From the NCBI GenBank assembly GCA_030142905.1, contig JASJOG010000097.1, forward strand, positions 310,001 to 374,000: 64,000 nt of DNA. Reading direction: 5' to 3'. The notes under the pieces are model-generated. The model was not told the origin of the DNA, did no database searches, and worked only from the letters and a program-made list of their open reading frames with translations. Both the position numbers and the translations under genes were made by a program. Positions 11,301-23,300 of this stretch are shown here, one piece after another (positions within the stretch are counted from its first letter, which is position 1; every line of letters begins with the position of its first letter). Source of the DNA: Heliopora coerulea. Its lineage: Eukaryota > Cnidaria > Anthozoa > Scleralcyonacea > Helioporidae.

Positions 11301-14300
11301 CGACCGTTAGAATATGGGAGAGGGAAGGTTCAGAAGGTATGTGTTTGAGTGGCTATTCTGTGTTGTACACCAAGTCACGTATGCATATGGTAAATATATA
11401 CAAATACATTATACGTATATTTATACATATGCATATACATATATATAGATAGATATACATACACATACACATATACATATACACATACACACATACACAC
11501 ATACACATACATGTTGCAAACGCTGCCAAATTTTAACGAATGTGCAGCACGTTTGTGGGAATTAGGAGACTATATCCTTGGAGTATAATAATTTCCATTG
11601 GATTCTCAATTACATGCGAGAAAAATTTGAAAGCTATGAGCTGGAAGAATTGCCCTGTTTGGAAACTGATACGTAAAAGCATTTAACACTCAAGTATTCT
11701 TCCTTTGTATGGGATACCCGAGTGAAAACAGTAAGAGAACAAAGTATGAAAGAAAAAAATTCAGGATTTGAAGGGTTAAATAGTTCGAACATCTTCTTTT
11801 TTCACCTCCAGAAAAAAGGTTTTGCATACCTCCAAATCCGTTTTAGTAACCGTTGTATCAAAGCTTTAGTTACCCTCCTTTGCAAGGTCATTAGTTTAGG
11901 ATTGACTCTTAACTAAGTGAATATTGTTTCAGTTTAATATGCATTAATCTTGTGTTTTTAAAGGAAGCTTTGGATGCTTAGACAGTTTAAACCTTGATGG
12001 AGGATTTGCATTTTGTATTACCCTTTCAACATTGCCTGGGACGAAAGGTACTTTGACGAGATGAACTTTTTCATAGCAAAAAAGTACTAATTTTTCCCGG
12101 CGCTACCACAGCTGTACATATCTGATCGGTTTGTACTGTTGGCAGTTGATGTTAATTCAATCACCTTTTTATTGCCACTAAATTTATTATTAGATTTAAA
12201 ATTTGATGCATCAAGATTAGTTTAAATTCATTTTGTTTTGGTTTTAGCTATTTACTCTTTTTCGTATTAGAATTAGCCCGCAATGTTTACTCGTTACATT
12301 TTTGCTATATCCAATGCAATATTCACTTGCACCAAACTTTTATGTATCTGTGAATTTTGTTCAATTTATATGATACATTTGGTGACCCATTCATGTTATT
12401 TTCAATGATAGCTTGTGTTGTGGCGTGTGGTTGTGAAGATGCCGCGGTTCATTTATTTGCTCAAGGTGGCCATAAGGTGCGATATATCTTTTATACATAT
12501 CTGTAGCATTCAACACTAAAAGGAGAGTTTAACAATCTCCTTGAGTGGTTACTTAATCTATCTTAATTCTTTCTTGCCTGTTCAGGTGAAAACATTGTGT
12601 CAGTTACTTTGCTTCACGAACCTTAATTTTACATCAATTTTTAGCAGCCACATCCGTGGTCATTAATACTGGTACAGTATGTATACATTCAATGGTGAGG
12701 AATGATAATCCAAAAGATATATTACGTACAGTCCAGAGTCATCATTTTTAAGAGGTGTCTACACGGTCAATTCTTCTTGCGATTTTCCCGATTCTGAAGG
12801 ATGTGATTCAGTAATCAACTCGTCAAAGTATTGTACCTTATAGCTATACACAAATGATCCGCTAGTCAATCCACTCGATTGCATGTGTCAGGAGGCTAAA
12901 AATCGCAGCAACAATCGCCCTTGTAAACAGCCCTTTAGTTTGACGACCAGTATTTTCAATAATTCCGACAGAAAAGTCAAAAACGGGTGATTACTACCAA
13001 TCAAACGTAGACATTCGACGATCCGCTGTCCTGCAAACATGAAAATTCTCGCCAGGCATATGCCTCTGGGTTTTTTTTTGTGCGTTCGTTTCCTAATATA
13101 AGTTTTAAAACGTGGAGAAAAACTATTGATATTGCCGGTAAGATACTTTTTAGATTAATCGAAGTTGCTTTTCTCTCTTACGTAAATTTCACATGTCCTT
13201 TCACATGTGAAAAATATATGAAAATGGAACATTTTCACATATGAAATTATCATTTTACATATGAGATGGTATCGTTTTCACAAATCAAATACCTAATTCA
13301 CATGTGAAACGAAACTTTCATATGTGAAAATTTCACATATGAAATGGAAGATTTAACGAATGAAAATTTATTTTACATATGCAGTTTTCATTTTATGTAT
13401 TGGATTGAAACAATTCACATGTGAAATACAACCTTCATATATGAAATTGCATGCGAAATTTCGAAAGGTTCTGTAGCATCTTGTAAAAAATACTGATCTG
13501 AAGGATATCAGTTTGGTGCTCCACCTGTTGTTTTAAAGAAGTCCTCATTTTTGTAAGCTTTTATTATCCACGACATCACGATAAGTCTGGTAATCATCAG
13601 GTTTCTTAAAGGAAATTAAGAATTTTTAAAACAGTAAAAACTGCGTTCTTTCGAATCGTTTTTAAGTGTTTGGTGAGATAGCTTGTTTTACATCATCATG
13701 CTGTATCTGAAAAGGTATGATATATTAACCGAAAAGTAATTGATAAGAGCAGTACACGTGCCCATAACTGAAAACGCAAAATGGCGACACCTTTGGAAAA
13801 ACCAGCAGCAGTGATATCTGACACCTTTTGGAAAAGTCCTCCATACAGTCAATTTGTTGTCTATTTCAGCCATAGAATTTAAACTGTTTTTTGCCAAGGA
13901 CACAACACAAGATTTAATTCATATATCCGCTGCCTTCTTAGTAAAAGCTAGAGTAAAACGACTTAGAACAGAATAATCAACGACTTCTTCATTTGCAAAG
14001 CCAAACATATGCCAAATCAGTACCCTTAAAATGTCTAGGAAATAGATCTCCAATGATGTACAGGGTTTGAAATGCAGCAATCGATACGGTCTCCAGATAC
14101 AGGGAGATAATATTCCTCCTTTTTAGCTTAGTACATATATATTTTTCGTGGGTTTTGCCGATTAGTTGCAAATTAGTTCTCCAGAAATGGTCCAATTTCC
14201 CTCGAAACGAAGGGGACATTGGCCAAGTCTATATGGTCCACCACATGTACACTCTACTCCAAAAGAATTTCTGGGATAAGTACTTTTTCCCTCTTGTTCC

Positions 14301-17300
14301 ATTCAGTTCTGTTTCGAATGGTGTGCATTATTCAAGCCCTATGCGTAACATCGATTTATGACTATGGTCTTTCAAAGTTTCGCCTTTAATTGGCCCTTGA
14401 GAAATAGCAAATTCAGGAAAACAGAAGAAAATATATTACTAAACCCGCGTCTTTTGACGACGAAAATTTGTTGGGAGAGGAGGCTGTTTTGAAACCTCCA
14501 CGCCATACCATTACTTTACCTTGCGTTATACCACTATATTTTTGTCTTATTTCGAGTGTTTATCATTGACAGTTTGATCGAGCTTTAAAATTGGCTGGTC
14601 ACGAGGATTGGATCCGTGACGTAACATTCGTTGACATAGGTAAACATATTTCCTATGCTTTTTCATTGCTATAGCTTTTTTCATTTTCTGAAATTTCTAG
14701 TTTGATGACCGATGTCTTTCACCTCGTTAAAATGCTTACAGTTTTTGATTGATGATGAGGTACCTTGAAGATTATAGTTCTGCGTGCATAAGTTTAACAG
14801 CTTTCAGAGTAGTGGATATACTTTTACTTTCTGCACCATTGGGCGTAGAGTCTGGGGGAGCTGAGTGACTTCAGCCTCCTCAGAAATACTTCTTGACGGA
14901 GCTTAGCCCCTTGGAATTTCACAGCAATTGACATGTGATTGATGAATGATAGTGTTATTGACATACTGGTTGGGGTTAGATAACCGTCAAAGTCTCATTA
15001 TTTCTTCAACCAAAAGACATCCAAGATGCACCTGAGAAAATGAACTAGACCCGACGCTGGAATTCAAAAACTTAATAAGAATTCAGCTGCCATCATAAAA
15101 GAGCGTGCTCAAATCTATCTTGGCCCCATTTGTCAATAGATGACCTTCTTGACGATTTTATTTCAGCGTAAAACCAGCGTGAGAAAGAACACATTCCGAT
15201 CATCTAACTTGGTAGAACTGTGGTTTATATGAGATTGAACAATGTTATTATGTACTCTTGACGTAGTTGTTGGTTTAATCGTATCGAGTGTCACTGTTGA
15301 GTTAAAACATATTAATGATAGTATTCAAACTTTTAGATTTGTTTCTTATAACGTTTATCCAAAAGTACTTCTCCAGCAGATGGGTTGTTAGGCCAGTTCT
15401 ATCAAATTAGGAAATCACCTCATTTCCGTGGAACCTGTAACAATCACCAGTCTTGAGATCAGGCTCATGTACCTTCAGTTTTGACACCCCCGGCAATAAC
15501 CAAACTCTGCGCTTATGTTTTGTACTCTTAGCCGTAAATGATATTGGGTGGAAAACAAGCACGGATTCATTTGAAGGAAATACTTTCAATTCACCTATAA
15601 CCACAAAACGTTTCAAACTACCTCATGAATCAATTAAGGCGACTCCATACTGTTGCTTGAAAGTGACTAAATGCAAGTTTGACTGTGAAAAATTGTGAAT
15701 GAATATTTTAGAGAAGAATGGGACATATTCCGGTAAAAAGAAAAACATTTTTGGAATCAAACATACTGCGGAAAGAAACTGTACTTTCGGTTGCTGTGGC
15801 TACCATAACTTTTCAAAATGGCTCCTAGTTACTGTTCAGCTTTATTTAACTTTGAAACCTTTTTTCACCAGTGGGCCTTCAGTAAGCAGACTAAGAAAAT
15901 TCTGTAATCCGAGATTTTTTACGTAAGTAAAACATCACTTGTCCAATAAAAGAAATTGAAGTTACAGGCGGTCGGCACTAGAACGAAACCTTTGAGACCA
16001 GGTAACCATGTGGAGACTGGGCCTGGAAAACTAAGTATTTTATTTACCCGATGACTTTTTGGAAAAAATCGTTGAGGTTTAGGTTAAAATATCAACAGGT
16101 GTAACATGTCAACCGTTATAATTACAGTTAGGATTAGGGCTCGGATTAGGACCCTAACCCTAACGCTAATCCTAATCCTAATCATAATATCCAGGATAAT
16201 TCTGAATCTTAGGACCATTGACATTTTAGGATTATCCTGAATCTTAGGTGAGAGATTACCAGGTACATAAAGAACTTAGTTTTCCAGTCCCAGTCTCCAC
16301 ACGGTTACCTGATCTCAGTGGTTCCGTTCTAGTGCCGACCGTTACAGACAGAACACAAGTGCAGTTTAGCGAATGTCCCTGATTTAAATATGGAATCGCG
16401 GGCTCAACTCTCCTAACCCTGACCCTGTCCTAACCGTAATCTTGACCTTAACCCTAAAAGGTTAGTGGCTTTTCTGCGTCCGCTTAACTGCACCATACCC
16501 CAGAAATTTTATGAAGTCGTGCTTATTTATTTCCCATGAGAAAAAGTTGTGGGTCGCCAAGACCTCTTTCATATTAAACAATGTTGAATGGTAATTTGAA
16601 GCTATTTTGAAACGTTGTTGTTGCCTTGGCAGCTTGAGGATTGCTTTTCTTTGTACTACTTTTTTGATTCTAAAGTTCTTTTTCAATCTATGACAACACG
16701 TTTCACTCTCCTCAAAATTATTCATCTACAAATTTATGAAGTCTCAGCATGCATTTCAATTTTATTCAAGAAACTGTGTGGAGCCTCCCAAGCTTGGTAC
16801 GCTCTCACATACCTTTCAAATCAGGAATGTAACCATCATACTTTTTATATGATTTGGAACGATTTTTTTAATTTTTTTATACACTCGATGAATAAGCCTG
16901 TATGATTTATAGAGGAAAAGGCTGGGAAAAGTTTTAGGTATCAATAAACCGTTAAATTTTTTACGTCAGTCTCGTAATTTAATTGCTCGGAGAAAAAAGA
17001 GTTTAGGCTGAAAACTAAAGTGCACTATTCAATTAAATAAACTGTGGATAATTCTAACACAAACTCTCTCATATTTAAGCAAACAATTCTTCCAAATTGT
17101 AATTTAACTATTTAGTGTCCTTTCTTCTAAACTGCTTGTTTAAAATGGAATGGAGAATAGTGTTCAAGCCTTTCAAAATCTTAGATCTGTCTCAAATAAG
17201 TTCATGGAATCAGTTTTCTCTGAAATGGATTTCGGTTCTCAAAAATCATGAACGGCAAGGTAAATACTTTGTCAGTCTCGTACCCAGACTCTTCCTCCTT

Positions 17301-20300
17301 GGTTGAGGGGGGGAGAAGACTCCAAGGGTAGTCAAATTTTTTCGAATTGGGGTTGTCTTTTGGCCCTTCGTAATTTCGGGGAGAAATTGCATTCACTACA
17401 AAACTGACATACTTCGACGGTGAGTAATCAAAATATGAGTATTGTCTCCTTTTAACGATTTCTTGAATGAATTAGCATCCAGATTATGGAGGTGTATATT
17501 GACTTGAAGCTGATGATGACTTTAAAATAATGTCAAAATATCACTGTAGAAAATTGTGTCACTTGATTTATATTACTGCCAAAGCAACTCTGCCTATTTT
17601 GATATTAAATAACAGTTTGTTTTTGTTTGTTTTTTTGTGTTTCTTTTGTTTTTATGTTGTTTTTTGTTTTGTATTGTTTTTCCCACACGGAAAACATGTT
17701 TACTGTAGTTAAACCCGAGACTGAATGACGCTGGTCATTGGCAACGTACAGATTTGCTAAGATTTGACATATCAAGAGCAGACATACCAAAGAAAAGATC
17801 ATATATTTAATACCAGACTGTCATTTATATAAGGCTGATGATTATTATAAATACGAAATTACGAAATTACTGGAGTCAAGACCAAAGGATTTATTTATTT
17901 GTACGATGACTGGTGTTTACTCCACCTCAATTGCGATGTGCCTATTTTAGGAGACATGTTGAAAGAGCTATTTGCGGTAATATAATCAAGCCATCATCAC
18001 CAAAATTTACGCGAAGAAAATGGACGTAAACTCAATAGACGATGAAGTGAAAACTGGAAAAGCGTCAAACGAGCCTTCTGAATCCTCCATTGTAGATGAC
18101 CAGAAACGTCAAGCGTATGCTCAATAATATGATATCCAAAATCAAATGTTGAAAATTTGATCTCTCCAGAGTCATCCCCAAACGGTAGGAAACCGGAAGG
18201 TTCAATAAGAAAAAACTAAGTCAAATAACTAGTACCAATACAATACTCTCTTTATTGTAGACTGTGGTGACCTTTTGTTGGGCAGCTGTTCTCAGGATAG
18301 TTCTGTTCGAGTGTGGAGAATAGCGAAAGAGCAAGCAAATGATCTGGTGTCGAATAATATTGAGAGTCGAATGGAAAATCTAACATTAACTTCCAATAAG
18401 TTCACTGCGATTTGGAAAGGTAAGAAAAACATAAAGGAAAGGAGGAAGGTGAGAGGGAGAGAGAGAACGAAGGAAGACAAGCAGGAATCCAGACAGGGAG
18501 AAGCAGCACCGTCTTCCCCAAGCCTGGTCTTCATTCCTGGTTGGTTGGTTCGTTGGTTGGATGGTTATGTAAGTGGTTGCATGTTTGGTACTGTGGATAG
18601 GTCGATTGGTAGTTATATGGTTGTACGGATGTTTGGTTGAATATTTGGGTGTGTGGAGTCTTGCTTAGCTGAGGGGGTAATTACATGAAGAATTTCAACC
18701 CGGCCTTCGGATAAAATACTTGAAAAACGGAGCTCGCGATTACATGAAGAAATTTCAGCTTGGTTTGGCCTACCCGGGCTGAAAAGATGATTTGACAGAC
18801 GTGGGAAGATGCAAATTACCAAAAGAACAAAGGCTACCGACAAATTCCTGCCTAGGCTCACTTCCGATTTCAGTTTCAGCCCGGGCTGAAATATTTCATG
18901 TAATTGGGACATTTTTCAACCCGGTCTGCCGGGCTGAACTTTTTCCAAGCAATCAGCCCCTAAATGTTTAGTTGACAAGGATGATTGGTTCGTTGAAAAC
19001 ATGAAAGAAATGCGAGTTCATATAATTTCAATTTAGAGACTACATAAGTAAAACATTGAAAGACTGAAGATTCTCTTGGTGCTGACATGGAATGTTTATA
19101 GACATCAAGTGGACGGTGGATAGGAAAAGTTTGTTTTACAAGCTGAAGGAAAATACCACCAAATTGCTAAAACAACAATAATTTTTTGGTATTTAGATGA
19201 CAAACTGGATTTTTCCGTTGTGCTTGAAACAATTTTGACAGGCCATGAGGGGTGGGTCTACGGCATAAGTTGGCACCCAAAAATACCACAAGGTAAGCGG
19301 TTAAAAGGAAAATTATCAGAAACTACTCAAGCACACCTCTTTCTTTTGTAACTAGAGAATCCGTGAATAAAAACGACTTAATTCATAACGTGAATGTTTT
19401 TCCCAAATTGTTAGTCAGTCCCAGAGTTAGTGAGAAAAATAATAACAATGATGTTGAGTTTGAGGATAGAATGTTCGTTGCCTAACCCTCTCCAGACGGT
19501 TGCGACTCCCATACTACTTTCTCTGGCTAATTTCAAACGATGATAGTCGTGAATGGCTGGCCTACCGTCAAGAAAGAGTTCAAAACTATCTCATTAAGCC
19601 TTTTCATTACGGTAACTATTATTTAGTATTTTACTCTAGCTAGAACCAGACGAGTTGCTCGTCAACGGGAGACGTACCCTCAGGAAAGATTTAAACGATT
19701 AAGAAGTCTAACTTTCAGATTAGCCCGCCTTATCTTTGTTCAACCGAAACAATACACTGGAATTTGAATAGTCTCAACTGAGAACAATTGTGACAACTTG
19801 CTGTTGTGTTGATTCTTTTATACACGTAACTGATACAATATGTAAATAATGGGAGATTTGAGATCTTAAGGCATTCTGTCCTTGAAGTTCAAAAAGTGCA
19901 ATTGTAGAAGAGTTGAGGGGAAAACGAGCCGTTGTTTGATGTGAGGAAAGCTGTACGAAATCAATTTGCAAATTTGAATGAGATAAGAGAGAGATCGTCG
20001 TCGCGTAAAGGGAAGAATGAAGCTGACGATCTACTGTATTTTTTTACGACCGAAGCTTTGGAACTTGAAAGAAATTCTTGTCCAAGAAAGAAACGAACTA
20101 CTCTTTTCGATAACCTACTCAGGATAACCAATGATTATGAAAATTTGTTTGAATTTTTCGATTTCCATACGAAATTTTTCGTAGGATGAATAAAAGTTAA
20201 AATAACGTTTCAGAAAAGGTGAACATCAATCTATTTTGTAGTTAAGGGGAATAAAGTTTCATAGATTGTGCATGAACCAATAAGTGTGGGTTTGTGGAAA

Positions 20301-23300
20301 ACAGAATTAGAAATAAAGCCAATGAGCAGTAAAATGTTGATTTCTAGGAATAGTAATGACCAGTCAGTTTCTGTTTCTGCAGTGAAACTGGTACTGCGTC
20401 GTTTTTTAAGTTAAATAATTAAGAAAGGGTTAAATATGTTCGGTTAAAAGGAAAAGACGAAAACAATCATCAGCATACTTGCGGTAAAAAACGTGTTTGA
20501 AACCAGTGAGGCAATTGTTAATTCGAAAGAGCAGGAAAATGATCGTCAAGGTAGGCCCAAGTGGGGCCCATTTAAAGAACTGGCGTTTATTATAAGCTTT
20601 AAGTTATTTACAAATCTTTCTGTTTTTCTCGTACCAAAGCCCATATAATAACAATTCTAACTTTATTTTAGGGAACAGAATGCATCAACCACTTTGTTTA
20701 ATGTCGTCTTCAATGGATAAAACAATAGTTGTGTGGAGGTTGGACGAACAATCCGGGGTGTGGGTGGATGAAGTGAGTCTTTGAGTGAAAAGCCATTAAT
20801 GTGTGTAGGCTGGATAGTTGATGAGTATAAAAGTTAAAGATTGGTAAACTGGGAGTAACAATTAAGGTCACCTATAAGGTACTGCTTTATTTTCAGAATC
20901 ATCCTCAGGGTAAGATAAAGGGAATATTTTATGAATTGACTTACGCTGCTGAAGTCAACTACAAAAGTTGACTAGAGCGGGATTCGAACTCGTATGAAGA
21001 TGCGAAACCCGAAGTGGTTTCCGAACCGCTGCTTTACCAATTGACCTATCAAATCATCTGGGAAAAGTATGCTCTTTTAATCCATTGTAAGTGCGCGAGG
21101 GATTCTCATGACAACTTAACGCTCGATATCCGTGAGAATTTGCAGTGTTTCGACTCTTTCAGAATCACCCTCAGGGTATAACACCTGGCAAAAGAACTGC
21201 CAAACAGATGGTTGAGACGGTGGACGGATACAGACAAAACCAAACGATGGATGAACTGAAAAGTACATGAAGGGATAGATGAATGTATGAATGGATGCCT
21301 GGTAGATATTAGAGAGATTATTGTTTTGGGCAACTACTATCTTTGTCATCTTCAAACCTTTCGCACGTCTAATGTTGACACAGCAAAAATACCATTACAG
21401 GGGCTTTCACCGATATTTTAATTTACACGGTCATTATTACAAGATGGAATTCTGAGAAAGCTAAGATATACATGTGGCGTTAGTTAAAAGTTGAAAGTGG
21501 TAAACGAACGTTTTCCGTTTACGTGGTCATCTTCAGGTGATAAACATGACTTTTAGATTGAAATGACACTATCACGTCATTCTCTGTGTGGAATAGGGAA
21601 AATAGAAATATCGAAGCTTTTTGTTGAGTATAGGCTAGTATTTAGAGATAAGAAGGGCTTTGATTATAGCTCTTTTATTCCAGAGTTGCCAAGTTAGAAA
21701 GTGCTGCGTATTTGAAGCTAGATATCAGGTCGATACTGAAACCTTTAGGTTTATCTTCATGATCCAGTATATCGTTGTTAATGGTGAGAATTTTCATACA
21801 TACAGTGGAACCCCGCCTTACGACCACCCCGTTAATACGACCACTTTTTTTTTCCCCGAATAAGAGCTAACTTTTTTTCTTATCTGAAAACCTCGTTAAT
21901 ACGACCACCTCGTTAATACGACCAACGACCATATTTTGATGTCCCCTACTGTTTAATACGACCACTGAACGTGTTGAGTAATGCCATTTTTGATATCAAA
22001 TTCCCGACATGACTCCTTCGACGTTACCGGCGGAAATACGAGTGTATGCACGCGCAGGCTATGAAAAGCGCCGAATCTGTCAGCGATCCATATTTCACAC
22101 TTTTTCTAATTTAATCAGTGCAAAATTTTCACACATGTCTTGACGATTTTTCTGATTTATTACCTTTTGTCCGAACACGCTTCGCAGCTTTGTGTATAAG
22201 CACTTTGACCAGTCATCATGTTTTCAAGTTGTAAGCGGAAACGGCAGGAACTTGACTTACAAAAACGTTACGAAGTCGTGATATTTAAGCAAAAGAACCC
22301 TATTGCCAGCGCAAGAAAAATTGCAGAGCACTTTAATTGTGGGAAAACCCAGATTCAAAGCATCTTATTAAAGAAAGATGAGATTGTTAAAGACTATGAG
22401 GCCAATGTTAGGGGCACTATCAAACGGTCAAGAGGTGCCCAGCATGAAAATATCGACAACGCTTTACTCGACTGGTTTGGAAAAGCAAGATCAAAAAACA
22501 TTCCAATTACAGGACCAATGCTTCAAGAAAAGGCTACAAAAATAGCAGAAGTTCTAGAAGTTCCACAAGAGAAATTCAAGGCTTCGAACGGATGGCTGGA
22601 TCGTTTTAAAAAGAGATGTGGTATCAGGGCAAAGGTCATTTCAGGAGAGTCAGGGGATGTTAGAGAAGAAACAGTAGATTCGTGGAAGGAAAGACTCCCG
22701 GAAATTTTGGAATGACGAGAACCTCGCGATATCTGGAATATGGATGAAACAGGTCAGTTTTTCTGAGCCCTTCCAAACAAATCAGTGGTCGAAGTTTCCC
22801 AGAATTGCACCGGCGAAAAAACGTCAAAGCATAGGATTACTTGTGCGTTCTTTGTCAACGCTAGTGGTGGAAAAGAAAAGCCAATCGTAATTGGAAAATC
22901 AGCAAGACCAAGATGTTTTAAAGGCATCTGAGATTTGGATAACTTACCGTGCCAATATTTCAACCAACCAAAAGCCTGGATGGAAGGTAGCATCATGATG
23001 GAAATTCTATCAAAACTCAATCGGAGACTGAGACGAGAAAACAGAAGAATTCTCTTGTTTATGGACAATGCCCCTTGCTACCCTGAAGACCTGGATGAAA
23101 TGTATGAGCAAATCAAAATCGTCTTCTTGCCCAAAAACACGACATCACGACTGCAGCCACTTGATCTCGGTATTATTCAAGCTTTTAAGCTCCAGTATTA
23201 TAAACGCCTGCTTACACACGTTGTCAGTAAAGTGGATGAGTGTATTTCTGCATCGGAAGTATGCAAGTCTGTTGATATTCTTCAGGCAATTAGATGGACG

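Noticed and set aside
16081..16460. True telomere or subtelomere
   Set aside because: The units are degenerate, short, in both orientations and within a transposon in the middle of a gene.
19932..20189. 85-residue frame in ELP2 intron 9
   Set aside because: The charged sequence looks protein-like, but there is no family match, promoter or splice evidence that I can point to.
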